46,388 nucleotides of DNA from DATGZX01 sp035296965 (GCA_035296965.1 DATGZX010000245.1:1-46388), one strand, 5' to 3'; counted from the first letter of the stretch, positions 33,530-42,775 are shown. Translations and numbers: made by a program. Notes: generated by a model not told the origin, from the letters alone.

Positions 33530-33862
33530 TCAGCGATCGAGTTCTTCTTCCAGAACTATCTTCAATACAGCGAGGGCGCGAACAGCGCCCCGCTTGTATT
33601 TGCCAATCCAGCGTTCGGAGAGCTCCTGGATCGGCACCGGGTTGAGGAAGTGCAGCTTCGCGTTGCCCCGGCGAATCGTGACTACGAGATTGGCGTCTTC
33701 CAGCAGCTTGAGATGCCTGGTCACCGTCTGACGGGTGATGTCCAGGTACTCGCAGAGCTGCCAGAGAGTCTGGCCAGTCTTCTCGTGCAGCAAGTCGAGC
33801 AACTCCCGGCGCCTCGGGTCGGCCAGTGCCTTGAACACTTTGTCCATGTCATCGTCCATCAT
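33530..33862 (-). CDS. ArsR-family transcriptional regulator
   Basis: This 110-residue winged-helix protein has the ArsR start VFKALADPRRRELLDLL (residues 9-25) and the recognition helix region CEYLDITRQTVTRHLKLLEDANLV. The wing is RRGNAKLHFLNPVP. It has no metal-binding CxC or similar, so it belongs to the non-metal ArsR branch often found with SRPBCC (AHSA1) genes; no SRPBCC gene is present here. A gene for a small membrane protein lies 305 bases upstream on the same strand. An inverted repeat just upstream of its start is a likely site for self-repression. ArsR proteins dimerise and leave DNA when bound to an effector, which is unknown here. Confidence 0.85.
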   Translation of the reverse strand: MMDDDMDKVFKALADPRRRELLDLLHEKTGQTLWQLCEYLDITRQTVTRHLKLLEDANLVVTIRRGNAKLHFLNPVPIQELSERWIGKYKRGAVRALAVLKIVLEEELDR

Positions 33863-33868
33863 TCAAGT

Positions 33869-33888
33869 ATGCAGCCAGGCAGCTGCAT
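33869..33888 (-). promoter_or_regulatory. Candidate ArsR operator
   Basis: A perfect inverted repeat, ATGCAGC, six bases, GCTGCAT, lies six bases before the ArsR start. Spacing and size fit a dimeric winged-helix regulator, so self-repression is suggested. Confidence 0.5.
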
Positions 33889-34167
33889 TGCAAGGTCGTT
33901 TTTGACCCTAAAAATTGCCCTCGATTTGCTCGGCTCTGCGCTCGGTTTGGGCGGGTTGGTGTGATTTGCAAGGGATTTTTGAAGAAATAGGACGATAATA
34001 GGACAAATAGGACACATTTAGTTCATGTGAATTATACCGAAATTGGGAGGGGGGCTTTTCAGTCCCAAAAGTCCCAAAACTTGCAGACGTTGATTTTTAC
34101 GTGGTTTGATGATCGATGCGCAGGGTAAAACGTCTCCCGAACCAGAAGTGCCATTCTCAAAATGCCG
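33889..34167. other. Intergenic region with short direct repeats
   Basis: AATAGGAC recurs three times within 33988-34014 (AATAGGACGAT, AATAGGACAA, ATAGGACAC), and TCCCAAAA recurs at about 34065-34078. AAATAGGACGAT also occurs at about 44028. No gene is supported. The stretch is AT-richer than its surroundings by eye. Confidence 0.5.
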
Positions 34168-34545
34168 TTACGTTCTGGGAGTCGGCGCTGTCTTGAAGAA
34201 TGCGATGATGAACAGCACTCCGAAGATCAAATCCGGCGTCACGATCAGCAGGAAGGAGAGGCTGAGCCGATCTTGAGCGTAGAGCACTACGCAGGCGATG
34301 CCGAAGCTGAGCTTTGCCAGGGCCGTGGGAATCATCATGGGGCGATAGCGGCGCGGGTCGATCCCCACCATCAAGTACACGATCTGCCAAACGAGAGCGG
34401 TTCCCACGAAGCCGTAGAAGAATTCTGGGTGGTTGATTGGCGGCGGGTAATCGCGGCCCAGTTTCTCCTCCAGGAAGTAGTCCGGAAGAACGATGAGCAC
34501 GCCGTAGACGCCTGCCACCAAGTACAGCCACCTGGCAAATCTCAT
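34168..34545 (-). CDS. Small four-span membrane protein
   Basis: The 125-residue protein starts at ATG 34545, after GGGAGAA. It has four hydrophobic segments: RWLYLVAGVYGVLIVLP, FFYGFVGTALVWQIVYLMVG, LAKLSFGIACVVLYA and LSFLLIVTPDLIFGVLFIIAFF. Between the first two is a loop DYFLEEKLGRDYPPPINHPE, placed outside or inside depending on topology. Similar short proteins accompany ArsR regulators in other genomes, as I recall, but their role is unknown. Here the ArsR gene lies downstream on the same strand, with a 305-base gap that probably has its own promoter. Confidence 0.75.
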   Translation of the reverse strand: MRFARWLYLVAGVYGVLIVLPDYFLEEKLGRDYPPPINHPEFFYGFVGTALVWQIVYLMVGIDPRRYRPMMIPTALAKLSFGIACVVLYAQDRLSLSFLLIVTPDLIFGVLFIIAFFKTAPTPRT

Positions 34546-34747
34546 GCTCTATTCTCCCGGCGACGGGGCCTCCGGAAAACTCGCTACCGGCCAACCATTT
34601 ATCATAGGCAGCGTGGCCGGAGCGGCAGCGGCCGTCGAGTTCGAAGACAACGGCGTTTTCTACGTTCACCCGAAGGACGAACAGCCGAAAGGGATAAGGG
34701 TTGTTCGCCGACAGACTGGGAGTAACAGCCTCATGGAAGGGATGCCT

Positions 34748-35137
34748 ATGTCGCGCTGGCACGCGCTTGGGAAGGTTGCATTGGTCGCCGCTCTCTGGTT
34801 CCTTGCAAGCGGGACTGCAGACGCTGCGTGGATTCGCTTTCACTTTGTGCCCGTGGAAGGGTGCAAAACCCTCAAACCCGTCGAACCCAGCAGTGACGGC
34901 ACCCGGCAACCCAAATGCTTTCACCAGCCTGGGCCGCTGGTGATGGTCAATCTCTGTCATCTCTACACCGGGCAACAGATCACCGTGCCGCTGTACTTGC
35001 CCGAAGGTACACCGACGATCCAGCATGTGTGGTCCAAGATCGTCTACAACTACGGCAGCTATACGGTGGCGGTGCGGTTCTTGCCGGACGGCTCGGTGGA
35101 CGTGATCTATAGCAGTGGCCTGCTTCGAGGGCTGTAG
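34748..35137 (+). CDS. Small secreted protein of unknown function
   Basis: ATG 34748, preceded by GGAAGGG, gives 129 residues. The start MSRWHALGKVALVAALWFLA is a signal peptide, with SGTADAA as the cleavage region. The mature part contains HFVPVEGCKTLKPVEPSSDG, two or three Cys, and strand-rich sequence (VMVNLCHLYTGQQITVPLYL; YTVAVRFLPDGSVDVIYSSG). The size suggests a small beta domain outside the cytoplasmic membrane. No family is recognised. Starts at 34733 and 34742 would add two to five residues and are less well placed relative to the ribosome binding site. A family 1 palindrome lies 83 bases past the stop. Confidence 0.65.
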   Translation: MSRWHALGKVALVAALWFLASGTADAAWIRFHFVPVEGCKTLKPVEPSSDGTRQPKCFHQPGPLVMVNLCHLYTGQQITVPLYLPEGTPTIQHVWSKIVYNYGSYTVAVRFLPDGSVDVIYSSGLLRGL

Positions 35138-35219
35138 AGGAGGCGGTTTAGAGCACGCTCTGTGCAGCCCTCCTTGCAGTTGTCAGCCCTCCTCCTATAT
35201 TCATCAGCTGACATCTTCC

Positions 35220-35310
35220 AAATGACGGTGTGCAAATCGGCTGATACTAGCCCGAAGCGTTAGCGAGGACCTCGCTAACGCTTCGGGCTAGTATCTGCGG
35301 AATCGTGCAC
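35220..35310 (+). repeat. Palindromic intergenic element, family 1, copy 2
   Basis: The core arms (35248-35267 and 35271-35290) pair perfectly over 20 bases around GAC. The ends are AAATGACGGTGTGC and GAATCGTGCAC, as in copy 1. It follows the small secreted gene and precedes the PLD gene, whose open frame begins inside it; the real start is later. Confidence 0.88.
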
Positions 35311-35340
35311 CGCGATGTAGATCCGAGACCTCTCGATTCC

Positions 35341-36801
35341 ATGGATCACTTTAGCTGGACGGTCTATGCCCTCTTTCTGGCCGATCTGGCCATCCGCCTG
35401 GGTTTATCCGCGCGGATCATCATGCGCCGTTTGCCGATCGGCGTGTCGCTTGCCTGGCTTGCGGTCGTGATGAGCTTCCCGTTTGCCGGTGCAGCACTTT
35501 ACCTCCTGTTCGGCGGCACGCGCCTCGGATGGCGTCGGGCACACAGGGCGAAGCAGATTCATGGGCCGTATTTGCAGTGGTTGAGCGAGCTCCGCACACG
35601 CTATCCCGCCGTTGACTGGTCCAAGCTGAGGCCCGAATGCCAGCGGCTCGCGCGCCTTACGGAAGCGGCCATCGCCATCCCGGCGTTGACCGGAAACAGC
35701 TTGCGTCTGCTCGCCGGGGCGGACGAATTCTTCCCGGCGCTGATCGCCGACATCGATGCCGCACAGCGCACCTGCCACCTGGAGTTTTACATCTGGAATG
35801 CCGGCGGCAAGGCAGATGCCGTTGCGGATGCACTGCTGCGCGCTGCCGCCCGCGGCGTATCCTGCCGCCTCCTGGTCGATGCGTTGGGCAGCCACGCTTT
35901 CCTGCGCAGCGAACAGGCCCAGCGGCTTCGTAAGGGCGGCGTGGCGCTCCGTGTCGCCCTGCCCATCGAACTCCTGCGGCTGCTGTTTGTGCGTGCCGAT
36001 GTGCGGCTGCATCGCAAGATCGTCGTGATCGATGGTGAGCTGGCCTACACCGGAAGCCTTAATCTGGTTGACCCGGCCTTCTTCAAGCAAGATGCCGGCG
36101 TCGGCCAATGGGTCGACGCGATGGTACGCCTGGAAGGCCCCTCCGTAGAGGCCCTTGCCATCACGTTTCTCGAAGACTGGGAGCTGGAAAGCGGGCAGGG
36201 AGTCGAGCAACTCCGCCGGATTGGGGACGTGCATCCCCTATCCTCGCGGGACTCGACGGCGGTGCAGGTGATCCCCTCCGGTCCGGCCACACGCGGCGAT
36301 CCGGTGAGCCATATTATCCTGAGCGCCATCTACGCGGCACGCCGTGAGCTGGTGTTGACCACGCCCTACTTCGTGCCGGACGAAGCGCTGCTCGACGCCC
36401 TCACGACCGCAGCGCGGCGCGGTGTGGCCGTGACCCTGATCATACCGGAACGGATTGACTCCACCTCCGTGCGCTTTGCCAGCCGGGCGCCGCAGGGAGA
36501 TTTGCTCGCCGCCGGAGTGCGCGTAGCCCTCTTTCAGGATGGATTGCTGCACACGAAGTCGATCTCTGTCGACGGGGAGTTCAGCTTCTTCGGCTCGCTG
36601 AACCTCGATCTCCGAAGCATGCGGCTGAACTTCGAGATTACCCTGGCCGTCTACGACGCCGCATTCACGGCCGCTGTTCGGACCTTGCAGGATTCCTACA
36701 TCAAACAATCGCGCTGGCTCGACCAGGATACTTTGAATGCCCGCTCTTCCCTCGAACGCTTTGCGGAGAATACGGCCCGACTGCTGAGCCCGCTCCTTTA
36801 A
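35341..36801 (+). CDS. Cardiolipin synthase / phospholipase D family enzyme
   Basis: From ATG 35341 the protein has 486 residues; the longer frame from 35305 starts within the repeat and is not used. Two N-terminal membrane segments (VYALFLADLAIRLG and VSLAWLAVVMSFPFAGAALYLLFG) precede two PLD domains. The first catalytic motif is HRKIVVIDGELAYTG near residue 225; the second is HTKSISVDGEFSFFGSLN near residue 405. Both have the HxKxxxxD/E-like set needed for activity, the second with D in SVDGE. The architecture fits ClsA-type cardiolipin synthase, which joins phosphatidylglycerol molecules in the membrane. No obvious ribosome binding site precedes it. Housekeeping function is likely. Confidence 0.88.
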   Translation: MDHFSWTVYALFLADLAIRLGLSARIIMRRLPIGVSLAWLAVVMSFPFAGAALYLLFGGTRLGWRRAHRAKQIHGPYLQWLSELRTRYPAVDWSKLRPECQRLARLTEAAIAIPALTGNSLRLLAGADEFFPALIADIDAAQRTCHLEFYIWNAGGKADAVADALLRAAARGVSCRLLVDALGSHAFLRSEQAQRLRKGGVALRVALPIELLRLLFVRADVRLHRKIVVIDGELAYTGSLNLVDPAFFKQDAGVGQWVDAMVRLEGPSVEALAITFLEDWELESGQGVEQLRRIGDVHPLSSRDSTAVQVIPSGPATRGDPVSHIILSAIYAARRELVLTTPYFVPDEALLDALTTAARRGVAVTLIIPERIDSTSVRFASRAPQGDLLAAGVRVALFQDGLLHTKSISVDGEFSFFGSLNLDLRSMRLNFEITLAVYDAAFTAAVRTLQDSYIKQSRWLDQDTLNARSSLERFAENTARLLSPLL

Positions 36802-36810
36802 GAGCCTGCT

Positions 36811-36930
36811 TTCTCCCTCTCCCTTGTACTCAAGGGAGAGGGGCAGGGGTGAGGGTTTTAGACTGTTGAAGGTTCGCTCAACCCCCTCACCCCAACCCCT
36901 CTCCCCCGAGTACGGGGGCGAGGGGCGTAC
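36811..36930. repeat. CCCCTC/GAGGGG palindromic element, family 4, copy 2
   Basis: CTCTCCCTTG / CAAGGGAGAG pairs around TACT at 36817-36840. Further on, GGGAGAGGGGCAGGGGTGAGGG pairs broadly with CCCTCACCCCAACCCCTCTCC at about 36884. It lies between convergent genes (PLD and the first secreted gene), so a terminator-like role is possible. Confidence 0.75.
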
Positions 36931-36992
36931 GAAGTATGAGGCATTGGTTGCGCAGTAATCACTAAGCCGTCAAGCTTCTGCCTACTGTTAGC

Positions 36993-38543
36993 TCACTTAT
37001 CAATCGTTCGCAACTGACTGCCGCCCGTCGTTGACATGCTCGAGCCAAATTCGACGTGATATTTTACGACCATGCGCTGGCGAATGATGTTTGTCTTTTC
37101 CAGGACGAGATTCCAGGCAGTCTTCCGGGCCTCGTTTCCCGCGGCGGCTGCCTGGCTTTGGGCGCGGATGACCTCATTGTAGTTGTTCACTTCCCAGTAG
37201 CTGCCGGGATAGCCCCAGGCGTAGGCGTAGCCTGGACCAACGCGATAGTTGTAGTAGCCGGGAGTGCTGAAAGATGCTTGGCCTTTGTATTGGTCCAGAA
37301 GCTCGTTTTGGATAGGCGCTCCCCGCAGCGAGCCTGCGATCGAGCGCAGCATGACGCTGACGCCCAGGCCGTAGTTCAGCAACTCGGGATCGACGTTGAG
37401 CATGGGGAACTGGTCGATGTCCTTCGCGTATTTTTCGTACCAGTAGGCGATACCGATGTAGGTCTTGCTCTTGATCTCCGCGAGGTCGTTCAGCATGGTC
37501 TGGATGGAACGGAAATAGCGCTGGGAAGCCACGGCCTTGGGGTCACCCGGCGGTGGAACAATTTCCGGTTGCCGGACCGATTCGAAGCCCTGCGTCGGCG
37601 GCGGCGTGTGGAAGAAGCTCAAGACTTGCCTGAGGGTCCTCGGCGACAGAGTTCCGGTCAAGACGGCAGAGGTGTCTGCGGGGGCCGCGTTCCAGCTCCC
37701 CAACTGGTCGAGCGCGGCACCCATGTGATCGAGCGTTTCCAGCAGCAGGGGCTTGACGAAGGGTGCGATGGGCGTGATCGAATCTGCGAAGTCGAGGTGC
37801 AACTCGCCGTGGATGCCGTCGTTGATCGAAATGACGAGGCGCAGCCCGCGCAGTCCCGCCAGCACTTTTGCCGCCGCGTCGAGGTCAACGTTCTGCCCGG
37901 CCAGGACTTTCGACTGGCCCAGGTGAGCACGAATTTCTTTCGTGTCAACCATATCGAGCGTGTCGATGGCCAAGACGATCTGCGATTGGTCGGACCCGTT
38001 CCCGACAGCTTGTTGAAGATAAGGAGTCAGCGTGGGCTGGCTGCTGCGCTTTATCGATCGGAGCCAGCGCGCCAGCTCTTGCCGGTTGGCCGGGTGCATG
38101 GTGCCGACGAGCCGTGGGCCCATTTCCACGAAATAGGCGTCTCTCGGGCAGAGCACGACGGGAAAGCCGGCAAGATTATCGACGGAATGCTTTTCCCTGC
38201 GGGCCACTTCCGCGATCGAGACGTCGTTTTTCATTTGCATCAGGCCGATCACCCAGGAGCTGCCCAGCGAGCCTGGGACGAGCTGCGCTGCGAAAACCAG
38301 CTTGCTGGCGCCGGGAGGAATGGCGGAGATGCCCGCAAGGTAATCCGCTTCGCTTTTCTTGGCCCAGCCCAGCCTGGCGGCGAGCGGGCTCCTGAGGATG
38401 GCTTCGCGCTCGATGACCACAACCGTATTGGCGCGGTCGGGCACTTTGCGGAGCAGATCGTCGAGCTGGTCGGCGGCAACACCCTGGTTCGCGAGGAGAA
38501 GCAGGGCGAACAATGCTGTCGCTCGGCAACAAGGGACGCGCAT
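36993..38543 (-). CDS. Secreted protein of unknown function, paralogue A
   Basis: The 516-residue protein starts at ATG 38543 after AGGAGG and has a signal peptide (ATALFALLLLANQGVAA). It resembles the protein from 38689-40185 along its length. Both begin the mature part with a DLLRKVPDxxNxVVVxxxxxLRSxL pattern and contain NRQELARWLR / DRQELKRWLT. Both carry QRYFRSIQTMLNDL / KRYFKSITSLQNDL, then WYEKYAKDIDQFPMLNVDPELLNYG / WYDKYADQIDKLPTLNVDQELVNFA. Both have Gly/Tyr-rich stretches near the end (YYNYRVGPGYAYAWGY). No catalytic motif is visible. It is the last gene of a five-gene minus-strand run, separated from its paralogue by a family 2 repeat. Confidence 0.75.
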   Translation of the reverse strand: MRVPCCRATALFALLLLANQGVAADQLDDLLRKVPDRANTVVVIEREAILRSPLAARLGWAKKSEADYLAGISAIPPGASKLVFAAQLVPGSLGSSWVIGLMQMKNDVSIAEVARREKHSVDNLAGFPVVLCPRDAYFVEMGPRLVGTMHPANRQELARWLRSIKRSSQPTLTPYLQQAVGNGSDQSQIVLAIDTLDMVDTKEIRAHLGQSKVLAGQNVDLDAAAKVLAGLRGLRLVISINDGIHGELHLDFADSITPIAPFVKPLLLETLDHMGAALDQLGSWNAAPADTSAVLTGTLSPRTLRQVLSFFHTPPPTQGFESVRQPEIVPPPGDPKAVASQRYFRSIQTMLNDLAEIKSKTYIGIAYWYEKYAKDIDQFPMLNVDPELLNYGLGVSVMLRSIAGSLRGAPIQNELLDQYKGQASFSTPGYYNYRVGPGYAYAWGYPGSYWEVNNYNEVIRAQSQAAAAGNEARKTAWNLVLEKTNIIRQRMVVKYHVEFGSSMSTTGGSQLRTIDK

Positions 38544-38560
38544 GATATGCCTCCTGGACC

Positions 38561-38660
38561 TATATCACCGTGCTTGAGTCGGCAGCGGCGTAGGACAGGT
38601 TTCCCAACCTGTCCGGTCAGGTTGGAAACCTGACCTACTGCCGAATCCCGCACGGTCAAT
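38561..38660 (+). repeat. Three-way-junction palindromic element, family 2, copy 3
   Basis: The ends are TATATCACCGTGC and GCACGGTCAATT. Inner hairpins GGACAGGTT/AACCTGTCC and GGTCAGGTT/AACCTGACC both pair perfectly. In copy 1 the first hairpin has A and T where this has G and C, a paired change. It lies between the two paralogous secreted genes. Confidence 0.85.
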
Positions 38661-38688
38661 TAGTTCCTGCGCCAGACTCCTCTGTCTT

Positions 38689-40185
38689 TCAAAATTCCGT
38701 TTTGTACTTGGCAGTCATCTGGCGGCGAATATCGGCAGTCTGGTCGTCGATCATTTGCCAGAGCTCCGCACGTGACTGGGCTCCTTGCCGAACCAGAGCG
38801 TCTTGCTGAAGGTAGACTTGGCCGTAATTACTGACCCCGCGCGTACCATACGGCACATCACTCCAGCCGCCGCCGTAGTAACCACCGGAGTAGGGGTTGT
38901 AGTACCGATTGAACCCGGTGCCCAAATTGGTTTGCCCCTGGACCTTCTGCTGCTGAAGATAACCACTTTGAAGAGAAATGCCGTTGAGCGACGTGCTCAT
39001 GGCGCGCAGATGTTGCGCGGTGCCGGCAGCGAAATTGACCAGCTCCTGATCGACATTGAGAGTGGGCAGCTTGTCGATCTGGTCAGCGTACTTGTCGTAC
39101 CAGCCAGACAACCCTTTCGTGCTCGCGGTTTTGTCTTTCTTGAGGTCGTTTTGGAGGCTGGTGATACTCTTGAAATAGCGTTTCGAGGTGGCAATAGTGC
39201 GTTCCTGCGGGCTCATCGATTCGAGAGAGGTCATGCTGGCCGCGTCAGGGTTTGGCACCGGCGTCCTGATGAGGGCACCGAACTTGCGCACGCCATTGAC
39301 GGACAGCGGACCGGAAATGCCAATGACACGGTAACCAAGTATCGGCTCCCAGGAATCGAAGTCGGGAACGTAGAGGCCAGTGTTTTGGAGAGCTTCGATC
39401 AGCAGTCGTTTGCCGAAGTTAAGGATGTACCCCGTGTCTGATCCAAAATCGACCACCAAGGTCCCCTTCAAAGGATTGCCGGCCCGGATGGTGAACGTCA
39501 GTCCTTTGATACTCAGAAGCGCCTTCTCCACACTTGGGTACTCGGTGCTTTTCCGGGTACTCATTACCTGGGAATTCATGATCGACCGGTGCACGGCCCC
39601 TGGCTCGAGGCTGTCTTCCAAACTGATCGCCATGATGGCGATCGCGGGGGTCTCTGGGTTGGCCGCTTGCAACAAATACGGCGGCAAACCGACCACCGGG
39701 TTGGACTTTTGGTAAGTCAGCCAGCGTTTGAGTTCTTGACGGTCTCCGGGCGAGCGGACGCCCAGGACATCCTTCGCAACCTCAACGAAGTAGCCACCCC
39801 GCGGTGTGGGTACAACGGAGTAGCCGGCAAATTGGTCTACCTGCTCGTTCTCTGTTTTGGCGATATCTTGAATCGGCATCTTGCCTGAGAGTTGGGCCAT
39901 GGCAATCGACCAAACGTGCTTGCGCTCGCTGAGATCGATCTTGGCTCCCATGACAAACTTCTTTGCCATTACCGGAAGACTGCTCACATCCGCGGCCACC
40001 AGTGAAGTTCCGGGTGCGACATCGAGAGCGCTGCGCAACGCCGGTACATCGACAACGACGAGCACATTGGTGGAATCCGGCAAGCGCCGCAGAAGATCCT
40101 GGTAAGGACTGTTATCGGCCCGGCATGCCGGCAGCAGACCCAAAAAGACTGAAAATACTGTCGCTAGAGTGTAACAGCGCTTCAT
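38689..40185 (-). CDS. Secreted protein of unknown function, paralogue B
   Basis: I take ATG 40185, seven bases after AGGAGGAAG; the longer frame from 40236 lacks such a site. The 498-residue protein has a signal peptide (MKRCYTLATVFSVFLGLLPA, with CRAD following). The mature protein starts with YQDLLRRLPDSTNVLVVVDVPALRSAL, like its paralogue. It has the paralogue's shared blocks (DRQELKRWLT, KRYFKSI, WYDKYADQIDKLPTLNVDQE) and a Gly/Tyr-rich stretch, NRYYNPYSGGYYGGGW, near residue 430. A Cys in the signal region does not make a clear lipobox. No enzyme motif is visible; it may be an envelope or matrix component. Confidence 0.75.
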   Translation of the reverse strand: MKRCYTLATVFSVFLGLLPACRADNSPYQDLLRRLPDSTNVLVVVDVPALRSALDVAPGTSLVAADVSSLPVMAKKFVMGAKIDLSERKHVWSIAMAQLSGKMPIQDIAKTENEQVDQFAGYSVVPTPRGGYFVEVAKDVLGVRSPGDRQELKRWLTYQKSNPVVGLPPYLLQAANPETPAIAIMAISLEDSLEPGAVHRSIMNSQVMSTRKSTEYPSVEKALLSIKGLTFTIRAGNPLKGTLVVDFGSDTGYILNFGKRLLIEALQNTGLYVPDFDSWEPILGYRVIGISGPLSVNGVRKFGALIRTPVPNPDAASMTSLESMSPQERTIATSKRYFKSITSLQNDLKKDKTASTKGLSGWYDKYADQIDKLPTLNVDQELVNFAAGTAQHLRAMSTSLNGISLQSGYLQQQKVQGQTNLGTGFNRYYNPYSGGYYGGGWSDVPYGTRGVSNYGQVYLQQDALVRQGAQSRAELWQMIDDQTADIRRQMTAKYKTEF

Positions 40186-40305
40186 GACGCTTCCTCCTAC
40201 TGAGTTGAATGTTCGCCATAACAAAAGATTAGGCACACCACAGGGGATGACTCGAGGAAACGCCCTTCCACCTGTTTGGTTGCAAACCCGGATGCCTGCA
40301 GCCGG

Positions 40306-41364
40306 TTACTTGCTCAGGGTATCCCAACGCTTGGTGAGTTCGGGGCCGGCAAAGAACGTCACCATGGCACTATGGAGCGCCAGATAGGCGGACTCATCGC
40401 CCGAAACTGCCGGGGCGAACTTCAGGCCCTGCCGGGTCATCTGCGTCACCAGCTCCGCAACCGAATCTCCCTTGGCAGACCATTTGCGGGTGACATAGTT
40501 CGCAATATTGGGGTCTTGAAGCACGCGGATTGTGGCATCGATTTCATTGAGGAAACGCTTGGCCGTGATGTAATCATTCGGCGCGATGTCCGCGACATTT
40601 GACTTCAGGGCCGCCTGCAGGTTCGACGAGGCCGTCGTCATCCCCTGAAGGGTATCCGCGTCCACGGCCCCGCTTTCAGCCTGTTTGAACGCTTCCCCCG
40701 CTAGCCGATCGAGCGCTTTGTAGTCGTCTGCATAAGCCGACTGGCGGAGAACCAGCGGCCAGTGGAGTTTGCCGCCGTTGCGCAGGACGCCAACGCTGCC
40801 GCTGGTCGCCCCCGACGTGACATTGATATGCTCCAAAGTCTCCGGCTGCAAAGGAACAGTCGGCCCCGGAACTCCCTGCGCCATCTGCTGTCGAATGGCC
40901 AGCAGCAAATCGTTGAGGGCCTTGCCGGACCAGATCTCGGTGGGCGGCGGATCGTTACGGCTGCGCCGGAGCTGCTCCAGCCGGTAGCGCTCACGTTCAT
41001 CTTCCGGGGTAGGCGCGAGGGCGCGCTCGTAGAGGTATTCGTCGAAATTCTTCTTCCGAGTGTCGATGCTGGCCTGGCGCACCTGCTCGCGCATCTTGAA
41101 CGCTTGCTGCTGATCGGTCATGAACTGGCCCTGAGAGTTGATCACGTCTGCGGCGCCGCTCAAGTACCCGCCGACGGGACCGTTATACTGAGGCCAATAG
41201 TAGCCCGGCGGGGGGGCGGCGGGCGTGGTAATGGGGACACTATTGAAACGTGCCCTGTTGTTCGTGCCATCGTCCGGTTGGGCACGGAGACAGGGCACGG
41301 CCCCTGCCATTAAAATCACCGCGATCACGACAGCAGATATCCAGGGCTTCCCAAGGCTTCGCAT
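40306..41364 (-). CDS. Secreted protein of unknown function in the same cluster
   Basis: From ATG 41364 the protein has 352 residues. A signal peptide (PWISAVVIAVILMAGAVPCLRA) is followed by a Pro-rich linker (PAAPPPGYYWPQYNGPVGGY). A long helical, charged block comes next (QQAFKMREQVRQASIDTRKKNFDEYL, then ERERYRLEQLRRSRNDPPP). The second half has SGKALNDLLLAIRQQMAQG and a strand-rich part (SGSVGVLRNGGKLHWPLVLR), then DYKALDRLAGEAFKQAE. No family is recognised. Position in a run of secreted genes points to an envelope function shared with its neighbours. The longer start at 41412 would put a hydrophilic stretch before the signal peptide. Confidence 0.7.
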   Translation of the reverse strand: MRSLGKPWISAVVIAVILMAGAVPCLRAQPDDGTNNRARFNSVPITTPAAPPPGYYWPQYNGPVGGYLSGAADVINSQGQFMTDQQQAFKMREQVRQASIDTRKKNFDEYLYERALAPTPEDERERYRLEQLRRSRNDPPPTEIWSGKALNDLLLAIRQQMAQGVPGPTVPLQPETLEHINVTSGATSGSVGVLRNGGKLHWPLVLRQSAYADDYKALDRLAGEAFKQAESGAVDADTLQGMTTASSNLQAALKSNVADIAPNDYITAKRFLNEIDATIRVLQDPNIANYVTRKWSAKGDSVAELVTQMTRQGLKFAPAVSGDESAYLALHSAMVTFFAGPELTKRWDTLSK

Positions 41365-41416
41365 GGTCTCGATCTCCAATGCTGCAATCTTCGCAGACTC
41401 AGGGATTGTCAATGCT

Positions 41417-42775
41417 TTACTTCTTCACGGGCGCACGACTTCGCTCCGGCACCGTGCCGGGGGGGACAAGTTTTCTCCATTTTTGAATGGCTGCCTCTCG
41501 CTCTTCCTTCGAACCTAGAGGATTGTAGGCAAGCGTTCGGCCCGCGGGGACCAGCCGGGACAGGTGCCAGTAGGCCAATCCTCGGATCCCCAGCAGATCG
41601 TGATCGAGATAATCGATCAGGGTCTGATAGATCTCGGGGCGCGCCAGCTCGTCGTCGCCATAACTGTGCAGTAGCTGGAGGACCGTTTCGGCCTGCACCG
41701 GCTTGTATCTGCCGCTGTCGATGAGGGCCTTGTAGATGATTTGGTCTTGTCCCGGACCGCGGCCGATCCAATGACGCAGGGCCAGTACGCCATTCTCCCA
41801 GACGTCCGTATGCTTGGTCTCGCGCATGGCGGCGCCAAGATTCGGAATGTCGTCCAGGGCGCCCATCAGGATAACGGCCAGTCTGCGGTTGCTGGGTTCT
41901 TCAGAGACCACATACTCCTCAAGCACCTCTTTGATCGGCTTCTTGAGCACAGCCTGACGGAAGCGCTGGAGAGCTGCCAATTTCATTTTGACCACGGGGT
42001 TCTCTTCGTCCTGCGGGCCTGCCCAGGCTGGCAGCCTGTCGAGGTGCTCCGGTGACTCATCCTGGCCGGCCACGTTGTCCCACTCGATCATCGCGGGGCC
42101 CGGAGGTGCGCTGAGAGCTAGCTGATGATGCAGGTGTTTCAGGTTCACTTCACCCTTGAGAACCACCATCACCATACGCGCGGAAGGGACGTGCTTGGCA
42201 TCCGGTTCTTTCTTGAACGGCACGCCTCGCGCCCAGCGCGCGTACAACTCGATGGCAAGCGCCGACCCTGGTTCGGAAAGCGTCAGGTCCCAGATTTCGT
42301 TGTAAACGTGCAGCCTCACCAGCGCTGCACCGGATTTCTTCAGGTTCTCCACCGACACGCGACCGCGGTCCAGCGTGAAGTCCAGGTCCGCCTTTGGATT
42401 GCTGTGGAGAATCACGGCGCATTCGAGGATAGGGTTACGCGATTGACCATCGAGGTTCGCCAACTGTGTCAGCTGGACCGCGCCACTCTGCGAATTCAGC
42501 TTTGCGCCGGGCATCCCGACCAGGAGGTCGCCGCTGTTCAAGGTTCCTTTCTGGTTCACGATTTGCCAGGTCTTCTCACCCGCAGGTCGGCGCAGGATCG
42601 TTGCCGACGGCGTGATACAGACGGCGACATGCGTATCCGCCGCCTGCTTTGCAACGTCGGCTCCCTGGGCGGACGACGGACTGTTCAAGGAAGACAGCAC
42701 CAGGCATGCGGCAACCGCAACGCAGGAGAGGCGGGGACGATACCGTCCTGGCGTAAAAAGACATTGATCGTTCAT
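41417..42775 (-). CDS. Secreted FecR-like / HEAT-like protein in the same cluster
   Basis: The 452-residue protein has a signal peptide (LSCVAVAACLVLSSLNSPSSAQG). The next part (ILRRPAGEKTWQIVNQKGTLNSGDLLVG, then GAVQLTQLANL) resembles a FecR-like domain, which usually carries beta strands with a GDxL turn. A basic helical block (KMKLAALQRFRQAVLKKPIKEVLEEYV) follows. The C-terminal part has repeated short helices (RRLAVILMGALDDIPNLGAAM; VLALRHWIGRG; IRGLAYWHLSRLVPAGR) that suggest a HEAT-like superhelix. ATG 42775 follows GAGGG. It ends in a basic tail (ERSRAPVKK). The domain calls are impressions; the function is unknown. Confidence 0.7.
   Translation of the reverse strand: MNDQCLFTPGRYRPRLSCVAVAACLVLSSLNSPSSAQGADVAKQAADTHVAVCITPSATILRRPAGEKTWQIVNQKGTLNSGDLLVGMPGAKLNSQSGAVQLTQLANLDGQSRNPILECAVILHSNPKADLDFTLDRGRVSVENLKKSGAALVRLHVYNEIWDLTLSEPGSALAIELYARWARGVPFKKEPDAKHVPSARMVMVVLKGEVNLKHLHHQLALSAPPGPAMIEWDNVAGQDESPEHLDRLPAWAGPQDEENPVVKMKLAALQRFRQAVLKKPIKEVLEEYVVSEEPSNRRLAVILMGALDDIPNLGAAMRETKHTDVWENGVLALRHWIGRGPGQDQIIYKALIDSGRYKPVQAETVLQLLHSYGDDELARPEIYQTLIDYLDHDLLGIRGLAYWHLSRLVPAGRTLAYNPLGSKEEREAAIQKWRKLVPPGTVPERSRAPVKK

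Noticed and set aside
34157..35026. 289-residue minus-strand frame
   Set aside because: It overlaps the small membrane protein in another frame and the secreted gene on the other strand, both better supported.
37056..38633. 525-residue plus-strand frame
   Set aside because: It is antisense to paralogue A and runs into the family 2 repeat.
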